Shown here one piece after another: positions 35,200-44,087 of a stretch of DNA of 64,000 nt (position 1 is the first letter of the stretch; each line of letters begins with the position of its first letter). Source of the stretch: Oceanospirillaceae bacterium (GTDB taxonomy: Bacteria > Pseudomonadota > Gammaproteobacteria > Pseudomonadales > Oceanobacteraceae); contig JACKOM010000006.1 in NCBI GenBank assembly GCA_024234265.1, forward strand, positions 76,600 to 140,599. Direction: 5' to 3'. The position numbers and the translations under genes are program-made. The notes beneath the pieces were generated by a model that made no database searches, was not told the DNA's origin, and worked only from the letters and a program-made list of their open reading frames with translations.

Positions 35200-35226
35200 T
35201 TGTTTATAAACTAAACAGTTTATAAT
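35200..35226 (+). promoter_or_regulatory. Possible promoter overlapping an imperfect palindrome
   Basis: TATAAT at 35221-35226 with TTGTTT at 35200 (spacer 15) lies inside the repeat GTTTATAAAC/AGTTTATAAT, 85 bases before the next gene. It could be a promoter with an overlapping operator. Confidence 0.4.
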
Positions 35227-35309
35227 GTGCCTTAGCGGGAGTGGTGGTTACAGGAGTAACGCCCATGCTGAGGTAACAGGCGTCGGTTTTGCCTGACAGG
35301 GATGTGTTT

Positions 35310-36518
35310 ATGGCGCGTTTTCTAAATTTAATTCTGCTTGTTTGCTGCTCTGGCCTGGTTTGGTCGGATCAGCTTATGCTGAATGGCAGTGCTCCCTATG
35401 CATACCTGAATCAGGAATATTATGTGGTAGGTCTTTACCTGCCCCATGCATCTTCTGACCCTCTTTATATTTTCTCAGATCAAACCCCGAAAAAAATCCG
35501 TATGGTGATTAGTGCCAATCGCTGGTCTGTGCGTATGTGGGCGCGGGATTGGCAAGATAACTTCTCTATTAATAACTCTGTTGCGAATGTGTCTGAACGG
35601 GTGCAGGGTGCATTAGAAAACTTTGTTTCTCTGCCCCGTGAAGATCTACTGCGTGGAGATGAAATTACAGTGGAGTATGCTCCCGGGCGGGGTAGTGCTC
35701 TGCGTTTTAATGGCGATATAGTGTTTGTCGATCCGGCGCCATCGCTGATTAATGCATTTTTGAGTGTGTGGATAGGTGAATTGCCGCCGTCCCGGGAATT
35801 TCGCCAGCGCCTGCTGGCGGGCGATGGGACATCACATTCGATTCTGGAGTTGGGGGTCATTCCTACGGATAGATTGCATATCTACGCCGGCTGGATGCGG
35901 CAGGATGAAGAAAGACGTCTTGCGCAGCAGGCTGAGGAAGCAAGGCTTGCCGCCGAAAAGGATTTGCGCGCCCATCAGGCTGAACAGTTACGCCTTGCTG
36001 AATTGCGGGCCGCCCAGGAGCGTCAGTTGGCGAAATTACGTGCTGAAGCGGAGCAAAAAGAAAAACAGTCTGCGCTTAAAGTCGCCCCAGCCCCTGTTAG
36101 CTCATTGCCTGTTGTGTCGCCTGTGGTTGTACAGGCAAAACCCCCGGCTGTGCTCGCCACAGAACAATATTATTTTCTGCAGTTACTGCGCTGGAAGATT
36201 TATAAAGCTTTTATCAATGAAATTAATCCGGATGTGGGGGTGTTGAGTCGTGCGGGGGGGGTTGTGCGTTGTGAGTTTTATGTCGATCGTCAAGGGAGGG
36301 TTGTGCGTCTGTCGCTCGAAGAAACAGAGGTGAAAAAAGTTTTTGCAGATGAGGTGGTGCGTGCTATCCATGTTGTTGCGCCAAGAATAAAGGCGCCGGA
36401 TGAATTGGAAGGGAAAAAATGGCAAATCAATATGGAATATGATTTTGCCCTTGAGCGCCAGGCTCAGCATGTTATTGCGATGCCGCAGCGCCCTGAGTCT
36501 CTGGCGGTTTCAGAGTAA
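35310..36518 (+). CDS. Secreted chalcone-isomerase-like domain protein with TonB-type C-terminus
   Basis: This 402-residue protein starts at the ATG at 35310 with a signal peptide (LNLILLVCCSGLVWS). Residues 20-175 resemble periplasmic chalcone-isomerase-like proteins (VVGLYLPHASSDP, KKIRMVISANRWSVRMWARDW). A charged Ala/Glu/Arg coiled coil (about 195-260) and a Pro/Val linker follow, then a TonB C-terminal-like domain (about 285-385: LLRWKIYKAF, CEFYVDRQGRVV, VRAIHVVAP). True TonB needs an N-terminal membrane anchor for ExbBD; here the N-terminus looks like a cleavable signal. No exbBD is nearby. It follows the hybrid kinase by 160 bases and ends one base from the convergent terB-like gene. 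Function unknown; the domain names are recognised by eye. Confidence 0.6.
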   Translation: MARFLNLILLVCCSGLVWSDQLMLNGSAPYAYLNQEYYVVGLYLPHASSDPLYIFSDQTPKKIRMVISANRWSVRMWARDWQDNFSINNSVANVSERVQGALENFVSLPREDLLRGDEITVEYAPGRGSALRFNGDIVFVDPAPSLINAFLSVWIGELPPSREFRQRLLAGDGTSHSILELGVIPTDRLHIYAGWMRQDEERRLAQQAEEARLAAEKDLRAHQAEQLRLAELRAAQERQLAKLRAEAEQKEKQSALKVAPAPVSSLPVVSPVVVQAKPPAVLATEQYYFLQLLRWKIYKAFINEINPDVGVLSRAGGVVRCEFYVDRQGRVVRLSLEETEVKKVFADEVVRAIHVVAPRIKAPDELEGKKWQINMEYDFALERQAQHVIAMPQRPESLAVSE

Positions 36519-36519
36519 A

Positions 36520-36963
36520 TTATTTATTAATTTGGGATTCCTTTGCGCTGAGTTTTCCCTGAATAAACTCGCTGTGGCGCAGATGAATCAAATCTGCGAT
36601 GCGGCGGATAATATGCTCCTCATATTGATCAACCTGTCCATCGGCATAGGCCATATGCCACAGCTGTAATAACAATTCTTTTTTCTGTTCCAGATTAAAT
36701 TGCTCGTTAATATGGCGGGTGAATTTGTGCAGGGATTCCGCGTTGTCAACGCTGTGGATTGTTTCGCGGATGATGTTTTTTATATCTTCCGCGGGGAGTT
36801 GGGTTAATTTACCCAGGGTGGTTTCAAGCAGGATCATTTCGCTCGCATCTATGTGATCATCCGCCCTGGCAACCTCCAGCAGCAGGGCTGCAACCATGCG
36901 GTTGGTGTCCTGTGCTGTGTTGGCGGGTTCTTCATCAAGCAGCGATTTGAGCCATTTGATCAT
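36520..36963 (-). CDS. TerB-family (tellurite resistance domain) protein
   Basis: This 147-residue helical protein has the TerB pattern: an acidic metal-binding helix pair around LLLEVARADDHIDASEMILLE and a second acidic repeat (MAYADGQVDQYEEHIIRRIADLI). TerB-domain proteins bind calcium and often sit near the membrane; a role in tellurite resistance is not implied for solitary members. The start overlaps the transaldolase stop (ATGA), so the two are coupled on the reverse strand. Confidence 0.85.
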   Translation of the reverse strand: MIKWLKSLLDEEPANTAQDTNRMVAALLLEVARADDHIDASEMILLETTLGKLTQLPAEDIKNIIRETIHSVDNAESLHKFTRHINEQFNLEQKKELLLQLWHMAYADGQVDQYEEHIIRRIADLIHLRHSEFIQGKLSAKESQINK

Positions 36964-37913
36964 AAATATTCTTTGTCCAGATATTGTTCGAGTTTAATCA
37001 GGTCGGCGGCAAAATTGCGGATACCTTCGGCAAGTTTTTCGGTAGCCATGGCGTCCTGATTTAAATGCCAGCGAAATTGTGCTTCAGTTAAAGCCGGCCA
37101 TTTGTCGTGTTCGCTGCTGACCTGTGCATTTAATTTCTGCTCAATATTGCCCGTATTTTGTGAAAGCTCTTCCAGTAGCTGTGGGCTGATGGTGAGTTTA
37201 TCGCAACCGGCCAGTTCAATAATTTCCTGGGTATTACGGAAGCTTGCGCCCATGACGATGGTTGGATAACCATGGGTTTTGTAATAGCGGTAAATTTCAC
37301 TCACAGAGCGCACGCCTGGATCATTACTGCCGCTGAAATCGGTATCGGCTTGTTTGGTTTTGTGCCAGTCAAGGATGCGCCCTACAAACGGGGAGATCAG
37401 TGTAACGCCTGCCTGGGCGCAGGCAACCGCCTGGCAGAAACTGAACAGCAGGGTGAGATTACACTTGATATTTTCTTGCTCAAGAATTCGCGCAGCTTCA
37501 ATGCCTTCCCAGGTGGCAGCAATTTTAATCAGAATGCGCTCCCGTGGCAGGCCATTGCTTTCATACAATTCAATCAGGCGGCGGGCGCGGGCAATAGTGG
37601 CATCTTTATCAAATGACAGGCGTGCATCCACTTCTGTGGATACATAACCCGGTACAATCGCGAGGATTTCGCGGCCAATGTCTACCGCTAATTTGTCCAG
37701 GCATAACGCCATGGTGTTTGTACTGTTTTGTGTTTTGGCCCAGTCCACTGCTTTTTTGACTAGAGGTTGATACTGGGGTAGCAGGGCGGCTTTATAAATC
37801 AGGGATGGGTTGGTCGTGGCGTCTTGGGGTTTAAATTGTGCAATTGCCTGAATGTCGCCGGTATCGGCTACCACGGACGTCATGGTTTTGAGTTGTGCGA
37901 GTTGAGTTTGCAT
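36960..37913 (-). CDS. tal: Transaldolase
   Basis: This 317-residue class I transaldolase belongs to the non-oxidative pentose phosphate pathway. The Schiff-base lysine is in RILIKIAATWEG, preceded by the family segments DATTNPSLIYKAA and STEVDARLSFD. The start at 37913 gives the family N-terminus MQTQLAQLKTMTSVVADTGD. It lies between dusA (upstream, about 40 bases) and a TerB-like gene; pseudomonads also pair dusA and tal. Confidence 0.96.
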   Translation of the reverse strand: MQTQLAQLKTMTSVVADTGDIQAIAQFKPQDATTNPSLIYKAALLPQYQPLVKKAVDWAKTQNSTNTMALCLDKLAVDIGREILAIVPGYVSTEVDARLSFDKDATIARARRLIELYESNGLPRERILIKIAATWEGIEAARILEQENIKCNLTLLFSFCQAVACAQAGVTLISPFVGRILDWHKTKQADTDFSGSNDPGVRSVSEIYRYYKTHGYPTIVMGASFRNTQEIIELAGCDKLTISPQLLEELSQNTGNIEQKLNAQVSSEHDKWPALTEAQFRWHLNQDAMATEKLAEGIRNFAADLIKLEQYLDKEYL

Positions 37914-37952
37914 GATCCCTGCCTTTTGTTTTTCCAGCACTTTCCTTAAATA

Positions 37953-38954
37953 TCAAATACTTGTCAATTCGCGGGGTACAAAAGCCAGGGCTTCTTTGAT
38001 CAGGCTCAGGCCGGCGTCTTTGCGGTGGCTGTTTTCGCTGATATGGCGGCGGAACTGACGGGCGCCGGGCAGGCCATTAAAGATACCGAGAATATGGCGG
38101 CTCATATAGGCGATGCGATTTCCTTTTTGCAGCTCTGCTTCCATGTAAGGGAAAAAGGCCTCGACGACTTCGTGCCGGCTCTGGCTGAAGGGGGCTTTAC
38201 CGTAAAACCTCCCGTCCACTTCGCTTAAAATCCACGGGTTGTGGTATGCCTCGCGTCCAACCATTACACCATCTACGTGTTGCAGTTGTTGTTGCATGGT
38301 ATCTAAATCGGCCAGGCCGCCGTTGAGGATGATTTCCAGGTCGGGGAATGACTTTTTAATGTCGTGCACAAACTCATAAGTCAGTGGCGGGATTTCGCGG
38401 TTTTCCTTGGGGGATAGTCCCTGCAGGATGGCTTTGCGCGCATGAATAATAAATGTGTGTGTGCCGGCCTGGTGGATGCGTTCCACAAAGCGATAGAGAT
38501 GATCGTAGTCGGCCATATCATCAATCCCGGTGCGGTGTTTGATGGTGACAGGCACTGAGCAGTTTTCTGCCATGGCCTGCATACAGTCCGCTACTAGTTC
38601 GGGGTGAGCCATCAGGCAGGCGCCAATCATGTTGTTTTGCACGCGATCCGAGGGGCAGCCAACGTTCAGGTTGATCTCGTCATAACCAAATTCTTCGCCA
38701 ATTTTTGCGGCTCGGGCCAGCTCCCCCGGGTTGCTGCCACCTAATTGCAGGGCAACCGGGTGTTCGCTGTTATTGAATTGCAGGTAGCGCTGCGGGTCGT
38801 TATTTAGAATGGCACCTGTGGTGACCATTTCACTGTATAACACGGCTTCTTTTGTCAGCAGGCGCCAGAAGGCCCGGCAATGTCTGTCCGACCAGTCCAT
38901 CATGGGTGCGGTTGTGAAGGTGCGATTGAGGGGGGTGGAGGACTGCTTAACCAT
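37953..38954 (-). CDS. dusA: tRNA-dihydrouridine(20/20a) synthase DusA
   Basis: This 333-residue FMN enzyme reduces U20/U20a in the tRNA D-loop. It shows the flavin-binding barrel motifs (APMMDWSDRHCRAFWR, NLNVGCPSDRVQ with the active-site Cys) and the DusA-specific HARKAILQGLSPKENREIPP. The ATG at 38954 gives the correct family length; longer frames run into the gltX promoter region. It is divergent from gltX. Confidence 0.95.
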   Translation of the reverse strand: MVKQSSTPLNRTFTTAPMMDWSDRHCRAFWRLLTKEAVLYSEMVTTGAILNNDPQRYLQFNNSEHPVALQLGGSNPGELARAAKIGEEFGYDEINLNVGCPSDRVQNNMIGACLMAHPELVADCMQAMAENCSVPVTIKHRTGIDDMADYDHLYRFVERIHQAGTHTFIIHARKAILQGLSPKENREIPPLTYEFVHDIKKSFPDLEIILNGGLADLDTMQQQLQHVDGVMVGREAYHNPWILSEVDGRFYGKAPFSQSRHEVVEAFFPYMEAELQKGNRIAYMSRHILGIFNGLPGARQFRRHISENSHRKDAGLSLIKEALAFVPRELTSI

Positions 38955-39041
38955 GGAGAACGATGTGCCTTTTGTAACGCTGCGGCAGTGCCGCGAAATG
39001 GCGCGATTATACACGAGTTTTTTCATGGCTGGCTTATCGGC

Positions 39042-39070
39042 TTGGAGCCTGTGGGCTGAGGCCTTATAAT
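39042..39070 (+). promoter_or_regulatory. Sigma-70 promoter for gltX
   Basis: TTGGAG (39042-39047), 17-base spacer, TATAAT (39065-39070), 33 bases before the gltX ATG. Confidence 0.7.
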
Positions 39071-39102
39071 CGCCCGTTTTCACCCAATTGCTGAGATTTT
39101 CC

Positions 39103-40620
39103 ATGGCCGTTGTTCGTACCCGTGTTGCGCCTTCCCCCACTGGCGATCCCCATGTAGGCACCGCCTATATTGCGTTATTTAACCTGGCGTTTGCCCGTCA
39201 GCACGGTGGTCAGTTCCTGCTGCGCATTGAAGATACCGATCAGACCCGCAGTACGCCCGAATCCGAACAGGCGATTCTCGACTCCCTGCGCTGGCTGGGT
39301 ATTGAGTGGGATGAGGGTCCGGATGTGGGAGGACGTTGCGGCCCGTACCGCCAGAGCGAGCGTAAGGATATTTATGCCCAGTACGCCTATAAAATGGTGG
39401 AGGAGGGTAATGCCTTTTATTGTTACCGCACGGCTGAAGAGCTGGATCAGATGCGCAATGAGCGCAAAGAAGCCGGTAACTTCGCAGCCCTGAGTTTCGA
39501 TGATCTTAAGCTGGATGCCGCTGAAATCGAGCGTCGCAAGGCAGCTGGCGTACCTGCGGTTATTCGCATGAAGGTGCCGACCGAAGGTGTTTGCGTGATT
39601 GATGACATGCTGCGCGGCCCGATTGAATTGGAGTGGTCGCAGGTGGATGCGCAGGTGCTGCTGAAGTCCGATGGCATGCCGACCTATCACCTGGCTAACG
39701 TGGTAGATGACCATTTAATGGAGATCACCCACGTGATCCGTGGCGAGGAGTGGATTAACAGCGCGCCTAAGCACCAGCTGCTGTACAAATATCTCGGCTG
39801 GGAAATGCCGAAGCTTTGCCATATGCCGTTGCTGCGTAATCCGGATAAATCCAAGCTCAGCAAACGTAAAAATCCAACCAGTATTCTGTATTACAAGCGC
39901 ATGGGTTACATGCCGGAGGCGCTGCTCAATTATCTGGGGCGTATGGGTTGGTCCATGCCGGATGAGCGTGAAAAATTCAGTCGCGAAGAAATGTTTGCGC
40001 ATTTCGATATCAGTCGTGTTTCCCTGGGCGGCCCTATTTTTGATGTTGAAAAACTAAGTTGGCTTAATGCTCAGTGGTTGCGCGAGCTTGATCAGCAGGA
40101 ATTTATTAGTCGTTTCATGCAGTGGGGTTTGAATCAGGAATTCCTGGCGCCTGTTATTCCGCACATGTTGCCGCGTATTCAGACCTTCTCTGATGTGGTG
40201 CCGTTAGCGGGCTTTATGCTTTCCGGTATGCCTAATGTAACGGTCGAAAGTTTTGCCCATAAAACCCTGGATCAGGAAGGAACTGTGAAGTTACTGCAGG
40301 TGGCTTTATGGCAACTGGAAGCTCTGCGTACCTGGGATAAAGAGCACATTGAGCAGCGTCTGTTTGCGTTGGCCAAGGTAATGGATATAAAAGTGCGTGA
40401 TTTCCTGTACCCATTCTTTGTGGCAATTGCAGGTACGCCAAGCTCATTCTCGGTGCTGGATTCCATGGCTATGCTGGGCCCGGATATGTCCCGCGCCCGT
40501 ATTCGCCATGCGGTGAATGTGTTGGGCGGCGTGTCCAAGAAGGGTATGAAGCAACTGGAAAAAGACTATCGTGATATTGAAATTGCGGTAGAGCAAAAAC
40601 TGCAGGAAGCCGCTAACTAA
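39103..40620 (+). CDS. gltX: Glutamyl-tRNA synthetase
   Basis: This 505-residue class I synthetase has the HIGH-type motif PSPTGDPHVG at the N-terminus and KMSKS as SKLSKRK near residue 252. The C-terminal anticodon-binding helical domain is complete. The start at 39103 puts VRTRVAPSPTG at residue 4, as in homologues; the frame-internal ATG at 39088 would add five residues next to the -10 box. A tRNA-Glu gene lies just downstream (40785). Confidence 0.96.
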   Translation: MAVVRTRVAPSPTGDPHVGTAYIALFNLAFARQHGGQFLLRIEDTDQTRSTPESEQAILDSLRWLGIEWDEGPDVGGRCGPYRQSERKDIYAQYAYKMVEEGNAFYCYRTAEELDQMRNERKEAGNFAALSFDDLKLDAAEIERRKAAGVPAVIRMKVPTEGVCVIDDMLRGPIELEWSQVDAQVLLKSDGMPTYHLANVVDDHLMEITHVIRGEEWINSAPKHQLLYKYLGWEMPKLCHMPLLRNPDKSKLSKRKNPTSILYYKRMGYMPEALLNYLGRMGWSMPDEREKFSREEMFAHFDISRVSLGGPIFDVEKLSWLNAQWLRELDQQEFISRFMQWGLNQEFLAPVIPHMLPRIQTFSDVVPLAGFMLSGMPNVTVESFAHKTLDQEGTVKLLQVALWQLEALRTWDKEHIEQRLFALAKVMDIKVRDFLYPFFVAIAGTPSSFSVLDSMAMLGPDMSRARIRHAVNVLGGVSKKGMKQLEKDYRDIEIAVEQKLQEAAN

Positions 40621-40640
40621 TTGAAATTGTTAGCGAAGGC

Positions 40641-40669
40641 TTGACGGGTTGGGGCGCATTAGGTAATAT
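40641..40669 (+). promoter_or_regulatory. Sigma-70 promoter for tRNA-Ala/tRNA-Glu
   Basis: TTGACG (40641-40646), 17-base spacer, TAATAT (40664-40669), followed by the GC-rich GCGCCC discriminator; tRNA-Ala begins 18 bases later. Confidence 0.78.
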
Positions 40670-40686
40670 GCGCCCACCTTTTCAAA

Positions 40687-40762
<76 letters not shown>

Positions 40763-40784
40763 AATTTAATTTGGTTCTTGTTAC

Positions 40785-40860
40785 GTCCCATTCGTCTAGA
40801 GGCCTAGGACACCGCCCTTTCACGGCGGTAACAGGGGTTCGACTCCCCTATGGGACGCCA
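40785..40860 (+). tRNA. tRNA-Glu(TTC)
   Basis: 76 bases; acceptor GTCCCAT with ATGGGAC, anticodon loop CTTTCAC (TTC), T-loop TTCGACT, CCA encoded. Its wobble uridine is a known target of the MnmA/Tus thiolation pathway encoded in this window. Confidence 0.97.
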
Positions 40861-40965
40861 CTTATTTCGCGTTATAAATCCTTTATTTTCCTTGTTTTCC
40901 AGCTCTTATTTTGGGTTCAGATAGGGTAGAGTTACGCCTATTTTTTGCCTTGAGGGATCAGGATT

Positions 40966-42372
40966 ATGGCTTTACATGCGTTGGTGATGTCAGGTGGTGT
41001 TGGATCACGCCTTTGGCCTTTGTCGCGGGAGTTATACCCCAAACAGCTGTTAAATCTGCATTCCGCAACGTCGTCTCTGCTGCAGGACACTCTTCAACGC
41101 CTGCGTGATCTGCCTTTGCAGGATACCTACGTCATCTGTAATGCCGAGCACCGTTTTCTAGTGGCGGATCAGGTAAAAAATTACGCCATTTCTCCTGAAA
41201 ATATTTTGCTGGAACCTGCCGGGCGCAACACTGCGCCGGCGATTGCGGTGAGTGCTTTTGAAATCTACGCAAAAGACCCTGATGCGTTATTGTTGGTGCT
41301 GGCTGCTGACCACGTGATTCAGAATGAAGCTGCTTTTACTGCGGCGGTACGTGTGGCGCTGAATGCCGCTGAAGGTGGGAGCCTTGTAACCTTTGGTATC
41401 GTGCCGGATAAAGCTGAAACCGGTTACGGTTATATTCGTAAGGGCACTGCATCTGGTGGTGTTTTCGCCGTTGATGCCTTTGTTGAAAAGCCGGATCTGA
41501 AAACCGCTCAGCAATACCTGCAAAGTGGCGAATACCTCTGGAATAGCGGCATGTTTTTATTTCGGGCTGATGCCTATCTTGCTGAGCTGAAAACATTTGC
41601 GCCGGCCATTTATGAGGCGTGCGCTACGGCCCATCAGAACGCAAAGCGCGAATATGGATTTATTAATCTGGATGCCCCTGCATTTATGGCGTGCCCGGAG
41701 GATTCCATCGATTACGCGGTGATGGAAAAAACCAAAAAAGCCTTGGTTGTGCCTATGGATGCTGGCTGGAGTGATGTGGGTTCCTGGTCTGCGCTGTGGG
41801 AGCTGGCCGAAAAAGATGAAAACCAGAATACCCTGTTAGGTGATGTGCTGAGCATTGATAGTCGTGGGAATTACGTGCGCAGTGCAGATCGTTTGGTGGC
41901 AACGGTTGGTGTTGAAGATTTACTGATCGTGGATACTAAAGATGCGCTCTTGATTGCACCTAAAAACCGTGCCCAGGATGTGAAAAAAATAGTCAACGAA
42001 TTAAACCGTCAAGGCCGCGAAGAAACCAAGATTCATGCCCGTGCCACACGTCCGTGGGGCACCTATGAAACCATTGATCAGGATGACAGATTCAAGGTTA
42101 AGCGCATCATCGTGAATCCGGGGGCTAAGCTTTCCCTGCAAATGCACCACCACCGTGCGGAGCACTGGATTGTGGTTAAAGGCACTGCCTTGGTTACCCG
42201 TGGCGATGAGCAGTTCATGGTGAGTGAAAATCAGTCAACTTATATCCCTCTGGGCGAAAAGCATCGCCTGGAAAACCCAGGGCGTATTCCTCTGGAAATG
42301 GTAGAAGTGCAGTCCGGTGCTTATCTCGAAGAAGACGACATTGTGCGTTTTTCTGATCAGTACGGACGTTAA
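40966..42372 (+). CDS. manC: Mannose-1-phosphate guanylyltransferase/mannose-6-phosphate isomerase
   Basis: This is a 468-residue bifunctional enzyme of the ManC/AlgA/WbpW type making GDP-mannose. The nucleotidyltransferase signature is MSGGVGSRLWPLSRELYPKQ at the N-terminus, with EPAGRNTAPAI and FVEKPD. The C-terminal cupin carries the isomerase metal site (QMHHHRAEHWIVVKGTA). The first position of the usual AGG(S/A)G signature is Ser-Gly-Gly-Val-Gly here, a minor variation. It is followed by kdsC after 11 bases, suggesting an envelope-sugar operon; no alginate genes are nearby. Confidence 0.93.
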   Translation: MALHALVMSGGVGSRLWPLSRELYPKQLLNLHSATSSLLQDTLQRLRDLPLQDTYVICNAEHRFLVADQVKNYAISPENILLEPAGRNTAPAIAVSAFEIYAKDPDALLLVLAADHVIQNEAAFTAAVRVALNAAEGGSLVTFGIVPDKAETGYGYIRKGTASGGVFAVDAFVEKPDLKTAQQYLQSGEYLWNSGMFLFRADAYLAELKTFAPAIYEACATAHQNAKREYGFINLDAPAFMACPEDSIDYAVMEKTKKALVVPMDAGWSDVGSWSALWELAEKDENQNTLLGDVLSIDSRGNYVRSADRLVATVGVEDLLIVDTKDALLIAPKNRAQDVKKIVNELNRQGREETKIHARATRPWGTYETIDQDDRFKVKRIIVNPGAKLSLQMHHHRAEHWIVVKGTALVTRGDEQFMVSENQSTYIPLGEKHRLENPGRIPLEMVEVQSGAYLEEDDIVRFSDQYGR

Positions 42373-42383
42373 GCGGAGTTTTT

Positions 42384-42968
42384 ATGCTGACCAAAAATGC
42401 CCTGCAGGCCGTTGCCCGTGATATTGCACTGGTTGTGTTTGATGTCGATGGTGTTTTGACCGATGGCACCCTGGCATACAGCGCCAGCGGGGAGGAGGTT
42501 AAGTTCTTCAATGTGAAGGACGGAGTTGGCATTAAGCTTTTGCAAACCTACGGAATCGAGGTTGCGGTGATATCTGCAAAAGGTTCAGCAGCGCTGGATA
42601 AACGCATGCACGACCTTGGTATTAAGCATTTTTACCCGGCAACTAAAGATAAGTTGGTGGTGCTGTCGGCCCTGATGGTTGAGCTGGGCATCGAGTGGAC
42701 TCAGGTTGCCTATGTGGGTGATGACATTATTGATCTTAAGGTGATGCGCCATGTTGCGCTCGCTGTATCGCCGGCAGATGGTTATAAGCTGGTGCGTGAA
42801 TTTTCCCATGTGGTGACAGATGCACCTGGTGGTAGAGGGGTTGCGCGGGAAGTGGCCGACATTATTTTATCCGCGCGAATGGATTTGGCCGAGGCCTATA
42901 CCAAGGCTATGTTGCCGGAATTTGAGTCGGCGGATTTCAAACAAAAATTAGGGCAGAAAGGGGCCTGA
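42384..42968 (+). CDS. kdsC: 3-deoxy-D-manno-octulosonate 8-phosphate phosphatase KdsC
   Basis: This 194-residue HAD hydrolase is of the KdsC subfamily: VVFDVDGVLTDG (nucleophile and acid Asp), SAKGS (motif II region), Lys in TKDKL, and YVGDDIIDL (motif IV). There is no cap domain, as in KdsC. It removes phosphate from Kdo-8-P for lipopolysaccharide. It sits one base before kdsB, which uses the product Kdo; KdsC is more often found next to kdsD and lptC, so a second copy elsewhere in the genome is possible. Confidence 0.87.
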   Translation: MLTKNALQAVARDIALVVFDVDGVLTDGTLAYSASGEEVKFFNVKDGVGIKLLQTYGIEVAVISAKGSAALDKRMHDLGIKHFYPATKDKLVVLSALMVELGIEWTQVAYVGDDIIDLKVMRHVALAVSPADGYKLVREFSHVVTDAPGGRGVAREVADIILSARMDLAEAYTKAMLPEFESADFKQKLGQKGA

Positions 42969-42969
42969 T

Positions 42970-43737
42970 ATGGGTGCATTTAAGGTTGTAATTCCTGCGC
43001 GTTATGGCTCCAGCCGCCTGCCGGGTAAGCCGCTGATTAACCTCGCGGGCAAGCCAATGGTGCAGCATGTATATGAGCGGGCATTGGGGTGTGGTGCAGA
43101 GGAAGTAATTATTGCCACCGACGATCAGCGCATATTTGATGTGGCTAAAGCCTTTGGCGCCGATGTGGTGATGACGGATCCGAAACACGAAAACGGAACA
43201 GAACGTCTTGCTGAAGTGGCTGCATTACGTGGCTGGGCTGATGATGTGGTGGTTGTGAATTTGCAAGGTGATGAGCCTTTAGTGCCTTCCGAATTGGTAA
43301 TCAAAACTGCGGCGGGTCTTTTGGAAAATTCTGAGGCAGGTATGTCATCCCTGTGCACGCCAATTCACTCCGCCACTGATGCCTTTGATGCGAATGTGGT
43401 GAAGGTCGTGCGTGATGCCAAAGGTTTTGCGTTGTACTTCAGTCGTGCAACGATTCCGTGGGATAGGGATTTATATAAGGTTAGTAAAGAGAAGGTTTCT
43501 GAGCGCATGCCATTGTTTCGCCATATTGGCATGTATGGCTACCGGGCATCTTTCCTCAAACAATATCGCGCTATGCAGCCCTGCGTGCTGGAGCAGACTG
43601 AGTCCCTTGAGCAACTGCGTGCGCTGTATTACGGCATCAAAATTCACATGGGTGTGATTGATGTTCCGCCCGGGCATGGTGTGGATACACCGGAAGATGT
43701 TGCCCGTGTTGAGCGCCTGTTGTTGGCGGGTATTTGA
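42970..43737 (+). CDS. kdsB: CMP-Kdo synthetase KdsB
   Basis: This 255-residue cytidylyltransferase activates Kdo for lipid A inner-core synthesis. Signature IPARYGSSRLPGKPL is at residues 6-20, with VVNLQGDEPLVP and FSRATIPWDRD further on. The short C-terminus PPGHGVDTPEDVARVE is typical. It starts one base after the kdsC stop and ends directly against the convergent sulA-like gene with no spacer. Confidence 0.95.
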   Translation: MGAFKVVIPARYGSSRLPGKPLINLAGKPMVQHVYERALGCGAEEVIIATDDQRIFDVAKAFGADVVMTDPKHENGTERLAEVAALRGWADDVVVVNLQGDEPLVPSELVIKTAAGLLENSEAGMSSLCTPIHSATDAFDANVVKVVRDAKGFALYFSRATIPWDRDLYKVSKEKVSERMPLFRHIGMYGYRASFLKQYRAMQPCVLEQTESLEQLRALYYGIKIHMGVIDVPPGHGVDTPEDVARVERLLLAGI

Positions 43738-44061
43738 TCATAACAGGCGTAATTGTTGTGCAATGCGTGGTTCGGCAGATTCGCTGAAAACAATGATTAC
43801 GCCTGCTTTGTTCGCTTGTTGCAGTACTTTTTGCCGGGTTTGCTGGCTTAACAGATTACTGCGCAGGGTGATCATGGCGTAGTAACCGGTGTTGATGGCG
43901 CTAATCAGTGTGTTTGCCAGGGTGGCAGCATTTTTGGTGTGCAATAGCAAACAGCGCTCCTGCAGGTGTTTAGGCCAGGATTTCATGGTTTGTTGTTCAT
44001 AATGGCAGGGTGATACCCAGAGCATCCATTGGTTCTTATTGTTGATTGCGGTATTTAACAT
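43738..44061 (-). CDS. sulA: SulA-like SOS cell-division inhibitor
   Basis: This 107-residue protein follows the SulA pattern: W-x-LW-x-SP near the N-terminus, SWPKHL, an N-A-A-T-LANTLISAINTGYY segment matching the conserved TG-Y region, and LLSQQTRQKVLQQANKAGVIIVF. E. coli SulA (169 residues) and Pseudomonas SulA are longer, so this is a short form. SulA blocks FtsZ during the SOS response and is degraded by Lon, encoded 4 kb away. The main support is a near-consensus LexA box between the -35 and -10 elements upstream. It does not lie beside lexA as it does in pseudomonads. Confidence 0.75.
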   Translation of the reverse strand: MLNTAINNKNQWMLWVSPCHYEQQTMKSWPKHLQERCLLLHTKNAATLANTLISAINTGYYAMITLRSNLLSQQTRQKVLQQANKAGVIIVFSESAEPRIAQQLRLL

Positions 44062-44087
44062 GGTTTTTCATCCAGTTGTTTTTGCTT

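Noticed and set aside
39175..39714. Reverse-strand open frame inside gltX
   Set aside because: Shadow of the synthetase gene; composition follows the complementary codons.
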